DNA of 7,517 nt from Rhizobium sp. Q54. Its GTDB lineage: Bacteria > Pseudomonadota > Alphaproteobacteria > SMXS01. Where the stretch lies: contig CAMBYA010000112.1 in assembly GCA_945872035.1 (NCBI GenBank), positions 1 through 7,517 on the forward strand, read 5' to 3'. This document shows positions 1-6,885 of the stretch, one piece after another (positions within the stretch are counted from its first letter, which is position 1; every line of letters begins with the position of its first letter). Made by a program: the position numbers and the translations under genes. Below the pieces are notes generated by a model. That model saw only the letters and a program-made list of their open reading frames with translations. It was not told where the DNA came from and did not search any database.

Positions 1-196
1 CTGCCTCGTAGCCGTCGATTGGCGTCCCGACGAAATTGTCCGATCCTGCGTAGCGCAGGTCGAGCACCAGCCCGGGCACCACCTCGTCCGCATGAACGAA
101 GCCCTCGGGAACCGGGGCGTCGGCGGCAAGGGCGGGGACGGTCGAGAGCATCAGCAGGAGTCCGATCAGGGCGGGAAGGATGCGCATGGCGTCCAT
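1..196 (-). CDS. D-alanyl-D-alanine dipeptidase (peptidase M15D, VanX/DdpX-like), N-terminal part
   Basis: Reading the minus strand from the ATG at 196 gives 65 codons that stay open to the window edge, so the catalytic zinc-binding part lies outside. The first ~25 residues form a signal peptide: MDAMRIL, then a hydrophobic core [12 protein letters not shown], then an ALA cleavage-type motif, so the mature enzyme is probably periplasmic. The following [20 protein letters not shown] matches the conserved N-terminal region of the M15D family (VanX has a similar KYATWDNFTG...DGYE segment). The family hydrolyses free D-Ala-D-Ala, which serves dipeptide recycling or use as nutrient, or glycopeptide resistance in VanX. 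A second in-frame ATG at 187 (M4) is an equally possible start. Neither has a clear Shine-Dalgarno sequence. The gene is divergent from tatA across 114 bases. Family assignment is fairly sure; the physiological role is not. Confidence 0.82.
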   Translation of the reverse strand, partial: MDAMRILPALIGLLLMLSTVPALAADAPVPEGFVHADEVVPGLVLDLRYAGSDNFVGTPIDGYEA

Positions 197-310
197 GCTA
201 CCGGTAACGGCCGCCGGCGGGAACCCGTGTGGCGCACTCCTTGCCGCGATGGCGAGGAAGGTTTAAGAGAGAGCCGTTCCGCGCTGCTCGCGGGTCCTTC
301 GGAGGTTTCG

Positions 311-529
311 ATGGCGATCAAGATTCTCATCCTCGTCGCGCTCCTGCTGCTGGTATTCGGCAAGGGCAAGTTCTCGGACCTGATGGGCGACCTGGCCAAG
401 GGTATCAAGAGTTTCCGCCAGGGCATGGCCGACGAGGATCATGAGCCGGTGACCATGAAGCCGGCGCCTGCGCTTGAGGCGCCTCGGCAGACGCCCGCAG
501 CCGACCCGGCGCGCAAGGAAAACGCCTGA
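311..529 (+). CDS. tatA: Sec-independent (twin-arginine) translocase subunit TatA/TatE
   Basis: This encodes a 72-residue single-span inner-membrane protein that would form the pore-like component moving folded twin-arginine substrates across the membrane together with TatB and TatC. Residues 4-17 ([14 protein letters not shown]) are the short transmembrane helix. They are followed by the FGKGK hinge and an amphipathic helix [18 protein letters not shown] (residues 22-39), a typical TatA signature, then an acidic DEDHE patch and a proline/alanine-rich tail. The start at 311 is fixed by a GGAGG at 301-305 with five bases spacing. The frame is open further upstream, but that part overlaps the dipeptidase start and is not hydrophobic. 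Unlike usual tatABC operons, no tatB or tatC is visible here. The N-terminus before the helix is very short compared with E. coli TatA. A weak -35-like TTGCCG lies at 241-246, but I see no good -10. The stop is one base from the stop of convergent uppP. Confidence 0.9.
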   Translation: MAIKILILVALLLLVFGKGKFSDLMGDLAKGIKSFRQGMADEDHEPVTMKPAPALEAPRQTPAADPARKENA

Positions 530-530
530 C

Positions 531-1358
531 TCAGCCCACCAGGTGGAGGCCGGCGAGACCGGCCATGCCGATGGCGATCCGCCACCAGCCGAACACGGCG
601 AATCCCCGCCGGCTGACGAACTCCAGCAGCGCCCGCACCACCAGCAGCGCCGTGACGAACGCCGTGACGAAGCCCGCGGCGATCAGCGCTGTATCGCTGA
701 AGTCGAGCACATCCCGGTTCTTGTACAGGTCGTAGACAACCGCGCCCGCCATGGTCGGCATGGCCAGGAAGAACGAGAACTCGGCCGCCGAGCGCTTGTC
801 GGCGCCCATCAGCAGCGCGCCGACGATGGTCGCTCCCGAGCGGGAGACGCCCGGCACCATGGCGAGGCACTGGCACAGGCCGATGCTGAACGCCATGGGC
901 AGCGGGTAGGCCGTGGCGTCGGCGTGCCGCACCGGCAGCTTGACCCGGTCGACCACCAGCAGGATCAGGCCGCCGCCGATGAGGGTCGCGCAGATAAGGC
1001 CGGGACTCTCGAACAGCACGTCCTTGATGTAGTCGTGCGCCAGCGCGCCGATCACGGCGGCGGGCAGGAAGGCGAGCAGGATACTGGCGATGAAGCGGCG
1101 CGCCTTCGGGTCGCGCGGCGCCGCGGCGGCCACCCCCAGCAGTCGCTGGGTGTAGATCAGCAGCAGGGCGAGGATCGCACCCAGCTGAATCACCACCTCG
1201 AAGGTCTTGCCCGTCGATTCGAAGCCCATGAAGTGGCCGGCCAGCAGAATATGGCCGGTCGACGACACGGGCAGGAATTCGGTCAGGCCCTCGATCAGGC
1301 CCAGGACAACCGCCTCGATATAGGTGCGGCCGTCCGCCGCCAGCAGCATCAGGCTCAT
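531..1358 (-). CDS. uppP: Undecaprenyl-diphosphatase UppP (BacA)
   Basis: This multi-pass inner-membrane enzyme removes one phosphate from undecaprenyl pyrophosphate. It regenerates the lipid carrier for peptidoglycan and other surface polymers, and raised levels give bacitracin resistance. From the ATG at 1358 the product has 275 residues, the normal family length. The two catalytic signatures are present: [18 protein letters not shown] near residues 19-36 (E-x3-E plus the downstream His) and PGVSRSGAT near 169-177 with the essential Arg. About eight hydrophobic segments cover the rest. The ATG sits in a TGATG overlap with the secDF stop codon, with no Shine-Dalgarno sequence of its own, so translational coupling is likely. 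A GTG at 1361 is an alternative start adding one residue. The gene is probably the last of a leftward operon and runs tail-to-tail into tatA. Confidence 0.95.
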   Translation of the reverse strand: MSLMLLAADGRTYIEAVVLGLIEGLTEFLPVSSTGHILLAGHFMGFESTGKTFEVVIQLGAILALLLIYTQRLLGVAAAAPRDPKARRFIASILLAFLPAAVIGALAHDYIKDVLFESPGLICATLIGGGLILLVVDRVKLPVRHADATAYPLPMAFSIGLCQCLAMVPGVSRSGATIVGALLMGADKRSAAEFSFFLAMPTMAGAVVYDLYKNRDVLDFSDTALIAAGFVTAFVTALLVVRALLEFVSRRGFAVFGWWRIAIGMAGLAGLHLVG

Positions 1359-3925
1359 CACGGCAACTGCGCCGGATCCATACCCTTGACCGGCGAGTCG
1401 TCGACGGCGGTCCCGTCCGCCTCCTGCCTCGCCTGGCGCCGGATGCGCCAGTCGCCGAGGAACAGCAGGATCGGGGCCGCGATGAAGACCGAGGACGAGG
1501 CGGCAATGACGATGCCGAAGATCATCGGCACGGCGAAGCTTTCCACCGCCGACCCACCCCAGATCGCCATGGGCAGCATCGCGAGGAGCGCGGTCGCCGA
1601 GGTGTAGACGCTGCGCGCCAGCGTCTCGTTGATACTTTTGTCGATGATGTCGCGCAGGTCCATCTTCTGGAACAGCCGCATGTTTTCACGCATTCGGTCG
1701 TACACCACGACCTTGTCGTTCACGGTATAGCCGACCAATGTCAGCAGTGCCGCGACGGCGCTCAGGTTGAAGTCGAGCTGGGTAACCACGAAGAATCCGA
1801 CCACCTTCGTGATGTCCAGGATCATCGTCACGATGGCGCCGATGGCGAAATACCACTCGAAGCGGAACCAGATGTAGAACAGCATGATGATGCTGGCACC
1901 CAGGACCGCGTAGAGGCCGGTTTTCGCCAGCTCGCCGCTGACCTTCGGTCCCACCACCTCGGTGCGCGAAATCTCGCTGCCGGGCGCCGCTTCCTCGATG
2001 GCGGCGCGGGCCTTTTCAACGGCAACCCGCTGCGCCGCGTCTCCGCCGGGCTGGATTTCGATCCTGATCAGGACCTTGGTGTTGTTATCGGCGCCTTGCA
2101 GAGAGACGTCGCCCAGCCCCAGCCCTCCGAGCTTGTCTCTCATGGCAGCGAGATCCGCCAGGCCCTCCTTGGGTTCGACTTCCATCTGGATGCCGCCCTT
2201 GAAGTCGATGCCGTAGTTGAGCCCGGGTACGAAGAACAGCACCAGCGACGCCGTGGAGAGGATCGCCGAAACCGCGATGCCCAGGAAGCGGGCGCGCATG
2301 AACCTGATGCTGGTGCCGGTCGGAATGATCTGGAACGGAGGCTCCATATCCAGGACCTTCAGCTTCCGCACCTTCACCCACCAGATCATCATCATCCTGA
2401 CCATCGTCACCGCGGTGAACAGCGAGATCAGGATGCCGAGACCCATGGTGATGGCGAAGCCGCGTATCGGACCGGTGCCCACCGCGAACAGCAGGACCAC
2501 CGCGAACAGCGTCGTCATATTGGAATCGATGATGGTCGCGAACGCCTTCTTGAAGCCATATTCCAGCGATGCGTAGGCGCCCAGACCGCGCCTTGTCTCC
2601 TCCCGGATACGCTCGTTGATCAGCACGTTGGCGTCCACCGCGATGCCGATACCGAGGACGATACCCGCGATGCCGGGCAAGGTCAGCGTCGCGCCTAGAA
2701 CGGTGAGCGCCGTCAGCGTCAGGATGGTGTGAATCAGGAGCGCGATGCTGGCGATGATGCCCCAGGTTCCGTAAAGCATGAGGATCAGGGCGAATACCAG
2801 CACGAAGCCGATCATGCCGGTCCACGCGCCCATCTTGATCGAATCGGCGCCGAGGTCGGCGCCCACGGTGCGTTCCTCGATCACGGTCAGCGGCGCGGGC
2901 AGGGCGCCGGCCTTGAGCATGGTGGACAGGTCCTTGGCCTCGGTCACCGTGAACTGGCCGGTGATGACGCCCGAGCCGCCGAGGATCGGTTCGTTGATAC
3001 GCGGTGCGCTCAGCACCTTGCCGTCGAGGACGATGGCCATCCGCTCGCCGGCATGCTCGCGTGTCGCCCGGCCGAACTGCTGTGCGCCGGTGCTGTCGAA
3101 CTTGAAACCGACCTGGGGCTCGTTGGTGTACTGCGCGAAACTGACGTCGGAATTTTCCAGGTGATCGCCGGTGACGATCGGCCGCTCGATCAGCGCCAGC
3201 TGCTCGCCGGTCTCGGCGTCGGGCATCACGAAGACGCCGTGTGGCGGCGGCGAGCCCTCCGGGACCGGCGAGGTGACCAGGTGAAAGGTCATCTTGGCGG
3301 TGCCGCCCAACAGCTTGGTGATGCGGCCGGGATCCTGCACGCCGGGAAGCTGCACGAGGATGCGGTCGCCGCCGACTCGCTGGATGGTCGGCTCGGCGAC
3401 GCCCGCGCCATCGATGCGCTTGCGGACCACCTCGAGGCTCTGCTCGACCGCCGCCGTGACGCGTCGTGCCGCGCCGGATTCGGTGAACCTGACGCGCAAC
3501 TGGGTCGTGCCACCGCTTTCGATCTCGACGTCCGGCTGGCTGGGTCCCATCGCGGTTTGCGGCGCCTGGGTGACATCACGGATGATCTCGCGCAACTCCT
3601 GCGCGCGGCCGGGGTCACGGAAGGTCACCATCACCACATCGCCCACCGGCGCGGCGCGCACGCTGCCGATCTTTTCCTGCCGCACCCTCGCGGCGATGTC
3701 GTCCGCCAGGGATTGCAGGCGTTCTTTCATCAACGCCTTGGAATCGACCTCGAGCACCAGGTGCGAGCCGCCGCGAAGGTCGAGCCCCAGCGTGACCTGC
3801 TTCTTGGGTAGCCAGTCGGGCAAACTGGCGAGCTGGTCACGGGTGAACATGTTCGGGATCGCCAGCGCTATGCCGATCAGGACGATGGCGCTGTACAGAT
3901 AGATTTGCCACTTGGGGGTCTGCAT
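1358..3925 (-). CDS. secDF: Protein translocase subunit SecDF (fused SecD and SecF)
   Basis: This is a proton-driven membrane component of the Sec machinery that helps pull exported proteins out of SecYEG on the periplasmic side. From the ATG at 3925 it has 855 residues. The SecD half has a first membrane span (residues 7-24), the [10 protein letters not shown] motif at 46-55, a large periplasmic domain to about 350, and the RND-type span with [15 protein letters not shown] at 429-443. The SecF half starts near 545 with [10 protein letters not shown] at 569-578 and ends with [13 protein letters not shown] and [18 protein letters not shown] at 731-748. Both halves look intact. Such fusions are known in Bacillus and some alphaproteobacteria. 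An in-frame ATG at 3982 would add 19 residues. I prefer 3925 because SecD proteins usually begin just before PKW-x-hydrophobic, an AAAAGGCGG lies four bases upstream, and the extra stretch has less G/C-ending codons and no ribosome binding site. It is coupled to uppP and lies downstream of the 141-codon gene; no yajC is seen. Confidence 0.95.
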   Translation of the reverse strand: MQTPKWQIYLYSAIVLIGIALAIPNMFTRDQLASLPDWLPKKQVTLGLDLRGGSHLVLEVDSKALMKERLQSLADDIAARVRQEKIGSVRAAPVGDVVMVTFRDPGRAQELREIIRDVTQAPQTAMGPSQPDVEIESGGTTQLRVRFTESGAARRVTAAVEQSLEVVRKRIDGAGVAEPTIQRVGGDRILVQLPGVQDPGRITKLLGGTAKMTFHLVTSPVPEGSPPPHGVFVMPDAETGEQLALIERPIVTGDHLENSDVSFAQYTNEPQVGFKFDSTGAQQFGRATREHAGERMAIVLDGKVLSAPRINEPILGGSGVITGQFTVTEAKDLSTMLKAGALPAPLTVIEERTVGADLGADSIKMGAWTGMIGFVLVFALILMLYGTWGIIASIALLIHTILTLTALTVLGATLTLPGIAGIVLGIGIAVDANVLINERIREETRRGLGAYASLEYGFKKAFATIIDSNMTTLFAVVLLFAVGTGPIRGFAITMGLGILISLFTAVTMVRMMMIWWVKVRKLKVLDMEPPFQIIPTGTSIRFMRARFLGIAVSAILSTASLVLFFVPGLNYGIDFKGGIQMEVEPKEGLADLAAMRDKLGGLGLGDVSLQGADNNTKVLIRIEIQPGGDAAQRVAVEKARAAIEEAAPGSEISRTEVVGPKVSGELAKTGLYAVLGASIIMLFYIWFRFEWYFAIGAIVTMILDITKVVGFFVVTQLDFNLSAVAALLTLVGYTVNDKVVVYDRMRENMRLFQKMDLRDIIDKSINETLARSVYTSATALLAMLPMAIWGGSAVESFAVPMIFGIVIAASSSVFIAAPILLFLGDWRIRRQARQEADGTAVDDSPVKGMDPAQLP

Positions 3926-4027
3926 GATGCCGCCTTTTGGGCTGGATGCGGGAGCCTTCGCCGATTGGGCTGGCTCTGTCATCGAATTCTATGGAGATGG
4001 AGCGGCAGCGCCGCCGGCGTGGAGATT

Positions 4028-4453
4028 CTAGACGGCTTGGACCGGCGGCGCCCTGGGACGGGCGTCGGCTCGCCGGTGCGTGGGTGCGACGCATTGCGCG
4101 ATTCGGGCCTCGATGCGCGGGGCGCACGACCGCAGGGGAACCCCGGTGGGCAGCGCCAGTCCATGCGGGCCGGTGGTTCGGTCGCCCGAGAACTTGGATT
4201 TCAGGCGCAGCGGGTCGACCGTTGCCACGGCGCTGCGCCCGGGAAGCTGGGCCTTGTCCTCGGTGCCGGACATGTCGGACGCGTGGTTGTTGGCCCGGTG
4301 TCCGGAATTCGGCGCGCTCGTTCCTGCCAGGCCTTGGTCCACCAGGACCGACAGGATCAATAGTGGCAGCACCACGAGCAGGGCCTTAGCCCGGCTGCGG
4401 TGGCGGCCGACAAATCCCGTCCAGATGCTGCCCGCCGGTCGGGCCTGGGTCAC
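4028..4453 (-). CDS. Unrecognised small exported or membrane-anchored protein
   Basis: I do not recognise this 141-codon frame, which starts with GTG at 4453 and ends with TAG. Evidence that it is real: an AGGAG seven bases before the GTG, a preference for G/C-ending codons, and a sensible N-terminus. That N-terminus has a basic stretch VGRHRSRAK (residues 15-23), then a hydrophobic core ALLVVLPLLILSVLV (24-38), then QGLAGTSA. This could be a signal peptide cleaved near residue 43 or 47, or a single membrane anchor. The remaining ~95 residues are polar and rich in Pro, Arg and Ala, with two cysteines (110 and 121) that could form a disulfide. There are no repeats and no known motif. The tail after residue 124 looks disordered. 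It precedes secDF by about 100 bases on the same strand, where many bacteria carry yajC, but it does not resemble YajC. It is divergent from the response regulator gene, so it may be that system's target (inference). A chance frame remains possible. Confidence 0.5.
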   Translation of the reverse strand: MTQARPAGSIWTGFVGRHRSRAKALLVVLPLLILSVLVDQGLAGTSAPNSGHRANNHASDMSGTEDKAQLPGRSAVATVDPLRLKSKFSGDRTTGPHGLALPTGVPLRSCAPRIEARIAQCVAPTHRRADARPRAPPVQAV

Positions 4454-4574
4454 GGCGTCACTCCTAGAACCCGGCGGCTGGCGGATTTTCCGCTTGGCTT
4501 GCCGCCGCGTGCACCCACACATAGAACCAGGTGCCGCCCATCGCAAGGCATGTCCTCGCGCGCGGCGTCCCGCC

Positions 4575-4583
4575 ATTGTAACA
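4575..4583 (-). promoter_or_regulatory. Candidate extended -10 promoter element for the leftward operon
   Basis: On the minus strand the bases read TGTTACAAT: a TACAAT hexamer (five of six to TATAAT) preceded by TGn, the extended -10 pattern. No good -35 is visible, which is usual for extended -10 promoters. Transcription would start near 4568, giving a leader of about 115 bases before the GTG at 4453 and possibly covering secDF and uppP. The same 166-base gap (4454-4619) must also hold the rightward promoter of the response regulator. The best candidate for that is TTGCCG (4499-4504), 17 bases, then TAGAAC (4522-4527), which is weak. A CCGGC-CGAC-GCCGG inverted repeat at 4586-4599 lies next to the -10 element. 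Confidence 0.35.
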
Positions 4584-4619
4584 TTCCGGCCGACGCCGGT
4601 TCTGTTCGGGGGAGATCGG

Positions 4620-5306
4620 GTGAGCCGCAAGCTGCTAGTCGTCGAGGATGACACCATCACGTCCAGCTACCTGGTGCAGAGCCTCCGGGAGCAGGGCTAT
4701 ACAGTCGACATCGCCGAGGACGGCCGTGAAGCGCTCTACCTGGCCAGCGATGGCGCCTACGATCTGGTGGTGCTGGATCGCATGCTGCCCGGGCTGGACG
4801 GCCTGTCGGTGCTGAAGGCCCTGAGGGCGGCCCGAATCGAGACCCCGGTATTGCTGCTGTCTGCGCTCAGCACCCTCGACGAACGGGTCAAGGGTCTGAA
4901 GGCCGGTGGCGATGACTACATGGTCAAGCCCTTCGCCGTCTCCGAGTTGCTGGCGCGCATCGAGGTTCTGCTGCGCCGGCGCAGCGCCGGCCCGGAAGCA
5001 GAGACCAAGCTTCGCTGCGGCGACCTGGAAATGGACCTGATCGCCCGCAAGGTGTCGCGGGCGGGCAAGGCCGTCGAGCTGCAGCCCCGCGAATTCGCCC
5101 TGCTGGAATATCTCATGCGGCACCAGGGTCAGCTTGTCACCCGCACCATGCTGCTCGAAGCGGTTTGGGACTATCACTTCGATCCCCAGACCAATGTCAT
5201 CGACGTGCACATCAGCCGGCTGCGCCAGCGTGTCGACAAGGGGTTCCAGCAATCGCTGATCCACACCATCCGGGGTGCGGGATACCGGCTCGCGGCGGAG
5301 GGCTGA
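4620..5306 (+). CDS. OmpR/PhoB-family two-component response regulator
   Basis: This cytoplasmic transcription factor would be activated by phosphotransfer from the kinase encoded next door. It has 228 residues, typical for the family. The receiver domain (about 3-118) has the acidic pair E9/D10/D11, the phosphoacceptor D53 in LDRMLPGLDG, the switch S81 in LLLSAL and K103 in VKPF, so all key residues are present. The winged-helix DNA-binding domain (about 130-226) shows LQPREFALLEYL, the recognition-helix region TNVIDVHISRLRQRVD (191-206) and IRGAGYRL. The GTG start at 4620 is set by GGGGGAGA at 4608-4615 (GGAG five bases before the start). The frame is open upstream to 4080, but that part has no domain and lies antisense to the small gene at 4028-4453. 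The kinase start lies four bases after the stop, indicating an operon. The family is sure; the regulon is unknown. Confidence 0.95.
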   Translation: MSRKLLVVEDDTITSSYLVQSLREQGYTVDIAEDGREALYLASDGAYDLVVLDRMLPGLDGLSVLKALRAARIETPVLLLSALSTLDERVKGLKAGGDDYMVKPFAVSELLARIEVLLRRRSAGPEAETKLRCGDLEMDLIARKVSRAGKAVELQPREFALLEYLMRHQGQLVTRTMLLEAVWDYHFDPQTNVIDVHISRLRQRVDKGFQQSLIHTIRGAGYRLAAEG

Positions 5307-5310
5307 CCGC

Positions 5311-6720
5311 TTGGCGATCCGTCCCCAGAGCGCAACCCTCCAGATCGCTCGAGCACTGATTCCGTTGTCGCTCGTCGTCACGTTGGTCCCCTTCGGCGTG
5401 CTGTATTACGACTTGTCGAAGCAGCACGAGCGCGAGGTCGCCACGGAGGTCGGAGGCGAGTTGTCGATGCTCAAATCGGTATACGAGCAGGAGGGACCCG
5501 CTGCCGTCGAGGAGATGATCCGGGGCCGGCTGAGAAACTCGGCCAGCGGCCGCATGCTCTATCTTTTCGAGGATGGCTACCGGTACCGGGTCGCCGGAAA
5601 CCTGACAACCTGGCCCGCCGCCGCTTCCGGTTTCGCCTGGGAAGTGGTGCCGCTCAGCCGGTCCACATTCACCGAGCCCGAGATCATGGGCGCATCCGCC
5701 ACCGAGTTGCCGGGACGCTACCGCCTGCTGGTGGCCGTACCCCGTGATGAATGGGGCATCCCGACGGCGACGATACTCAAGGGCGCGATACTCGCCTTCG
5801 TCATCGCACTGGCGCTCACGATCGTGACGGGATTCAGGGTGTCGCATTTCCTGCGGCGGCACATGAGCAGCATTGTCGAGACCGCCGAGGACATCCTTGG
5901 CGGCGATATGTCCCGCCGGGTCAAGGTAAGCTACCTGCCGGTCGAGTTCAGCGTGGTGTCGGCCTCGCTCAATGCCATGCTGTCGCGTATCGAGGACAGC
6001 ATGACCACCATGCGCGCGGTCACCGACAGCATCGCCCATGATTTCCGCAGTTCGCTCACCCGGCTGGGTGCCCGGCTGGAGATGGCGTCCGGCGGAAAGG
6101 GCGGGGAACAGGAGTTGCGCACCGCCATGCGCGACGCCGCCAGCGAAGTCGACAGCATGCTGCATATCCTGAACTCGCTGCTCGAGATCGCCCGCGCCGA
6201 GGCGGGCGTCAGCGGCGACCAGATGGTCGACATGGATCTCGCAACCCTGATCACCGACGTCGGCGACCTTTACGTGCCGGTCGCCGAGGAGAGCGGTCTC
6301 CACCTTAATGTCCATGCCGCCGAGCCTATCCAGGTTCGCGCTCATCCCGAGTTGCTGGCGCAGGCGATCGCCAACCTCATCGACAACGCCATAAAATATT
6401 CGCCGCGGGGCAGCGCCATAGAACTGCGGGCCTCGCTCGGGCCGCTCGGGCCGCTGATCGAGGTCAGCGATCGCGGACCTGGCATCCCGGCGGAGGCACG
6501 CGAGCGGGTGATCCACCGGTTTGTCAGACTGGATGCCGCGCGGAAAAGTCCGGGTTCCGGACTTGGTCTCAGCCTCGTGGCCGCGGTTGCCAAATTGCAC
6601 GGGGCCTTCCTGAAATTGCACGACAACCTGCCGGGGCTGACCGCGGTGATCCAATTCGTTGCCAAGCCGCGCCGGAAGCCGCCACTGAGCTTCCTGTTCA
6701 GGCGCACTGTCGAAAGATGA
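5311..6720 (+). CDS. Membrane sensor histidine kinase of the two-component system
   Basis: From the TTG at 5311 the product has 469 residues. Layout: a short cytoplasmic start, transmembrane helix 1 (about 14-33), a periplasmic sensor region of ~120 residues (34-154) that I do not recognise, transmembrane helix 2 (about 155-177), a HAMP linker (178-230), a dimerisation/phosphoacceptor domain with SIAHDFRSSLTRL (H243), and an ATPase domain with the N box ANLIDNAIKYS (N355, N359), the G1 box SDRGPGIP (387-391) and the G2 box GSGLGLSL (415-421). It would autophosphorylate H243 and pass the phosphate to D53 of the upstream regulator. The TTG is chosen because GGAGGG at 5297-5302 lies eight bases before it; a GTG at 5275 would overlap the regulator by 32 bases. 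One oddity: the proline usually found five residues after the catalytic His is a serine (S248). The signal sensed is unknown. Confidence 0.93.
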   Translation: MAIRPQSATLQIARALIPLSLVVTLVPFGVLYYDLSKQHEREVATEVGGELSMLKSVYEQEGPAAVEEMIRGRLRNSASGRMLYLFEDGYRYRVAGNLTTWPAAASGFAWEVVPLSRSTFTEPEIMGASATELPGRYRLLVAVPRDEWGIPTATILKGAILAFVIALALTIVTGFRVSHFLRRHMSSIVETAEDILGGDMSRRVKVSYLPVEFSVVSASLNAMLSRIEDSMTTMRAVTDSIAHDFRSSLTRLGARLEMASGGKGGEQELRTAMRDAASEVDSMLHILNSLLEIARAEAGVSGDQMVDMDLATLITDVGDLYVPVAEESGLHLNVHAAEPIQVRAHPELLAQAIANLIDNAIKYSPRGSAIELRASLGPLGPLIEVSDRGPGIPAEARERVIHRFVRLDAARKSPGSGLGLSLVAAVAKLHGAFLKLHDNLPGLTAVIQFVAKPRRKPPLSFLFRRTVER

Positions 6721-6736
6721 AAAAAAGTTAATCTTT
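6713..6736. repeat. AT-rich inverted repeat at the end of the kinase gene
   Basis: AAAGAT at 6713-6718 and ATCTTT at 6731-6736 are perfect inverted copies separated by 12 bases that include a run of seven A. The repeat covers the kinase stop codon (6718-6720). It stands out as an AT-rich patch in GC-rich surroundings. As a hairpin it would be weak, and it has no GC stem for a terminator. It could be a protein-binding site upstream of tonB, or chance. Confidence 0.3.
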
Positions 6737-6742
6737 GGGCCA

Positions 6743-6771
6743 TTGTCAGTTCATGCCTATGGCCGTATTGA
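6743..6771 (+). promoter_or_regulatory. Candidate promoter upstream of the tonB-like gene
   Basis: TTGTCA at 6743-6748 (five of six to the -35 consensus) is followed after 17 bases by TATTGA at 6766-6771, a poor -10. The position, ~115 bases before the tonB ATG, is sensible, and the 165-base gap after the kinase gene suggests that tonB has its own promoter. I searched by eye for a Fur-type palindrome, an Irr-type TTCTAA element or a RirA-type TGA-N9-TCA and did not see a convincing one. Confidence 0.25.
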
Positions 6772-6885
6772 TATGCCCAAGGACCTCCGCCGCGTTTGCC
6801 GAGGGCCTCACTGCCCGGGGAGGGTGGTCGGCGCCGAACCGAAAGGCGCTTTGGGGAAGATCAAAGTACACAGCGTCGAGGAACC

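Noticed and set aside
211..220. Ten-base palindrome CCGCCGGCGG, TACCGGTA at 199-206 and hairpin CCGCG/CGCGG at 279-293 in the dipeptidase/tatA gap
   Set aside because: Short GC palindromes are common by chance at this base composition, and no known operator fits.
439..1607. Long open frames on both strands across uppP (439-1506 minus, 474-1607 plus)
   Set aside because: Their translations are rich in Arg/Gly/Pro or Gln/His without domains or membrane spans. They are shadows of uppP and secDF, which is expected in high-GC DNA.
2085..3902. Other long open frames overlapping secDF (for example 2085-2825 minus, 2729-3811 plus, 3294-3902 plus)
   Set aside because: secDF is intact with family motifs throughout; these frames have low-complexity shadow composition.
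4002..4014. GCGGC-AGC-GCCGC hairpin between the small gene and secDF
   Set aside because: A five-base stem with a three-base loop and no T-run; likely chance.
4080..4619. N-terminal extension of the response regulator in the same frame
   Set aside because: It adds 180 residues without a domain before a standard receiver start, and the GTG at 4620 has a strong ribosome binding site. The stretch lies mostly antisense to the small gene at 4028-4453.
5212..6654. 480-codon frame on the minus strand opposite the histidine kinase
   Set aside because: There are no recognisable domains, its composition is shadow-like, and the plus-strand kinase has all its boxes.
6831..6849. Hairpin GCGCC-N9-GGCGC as a terminator for the kinase gene
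   Set aside because: It has only five base pairs and just three T after it, and it lies 37 bases before the tonB start. Too weak to call.
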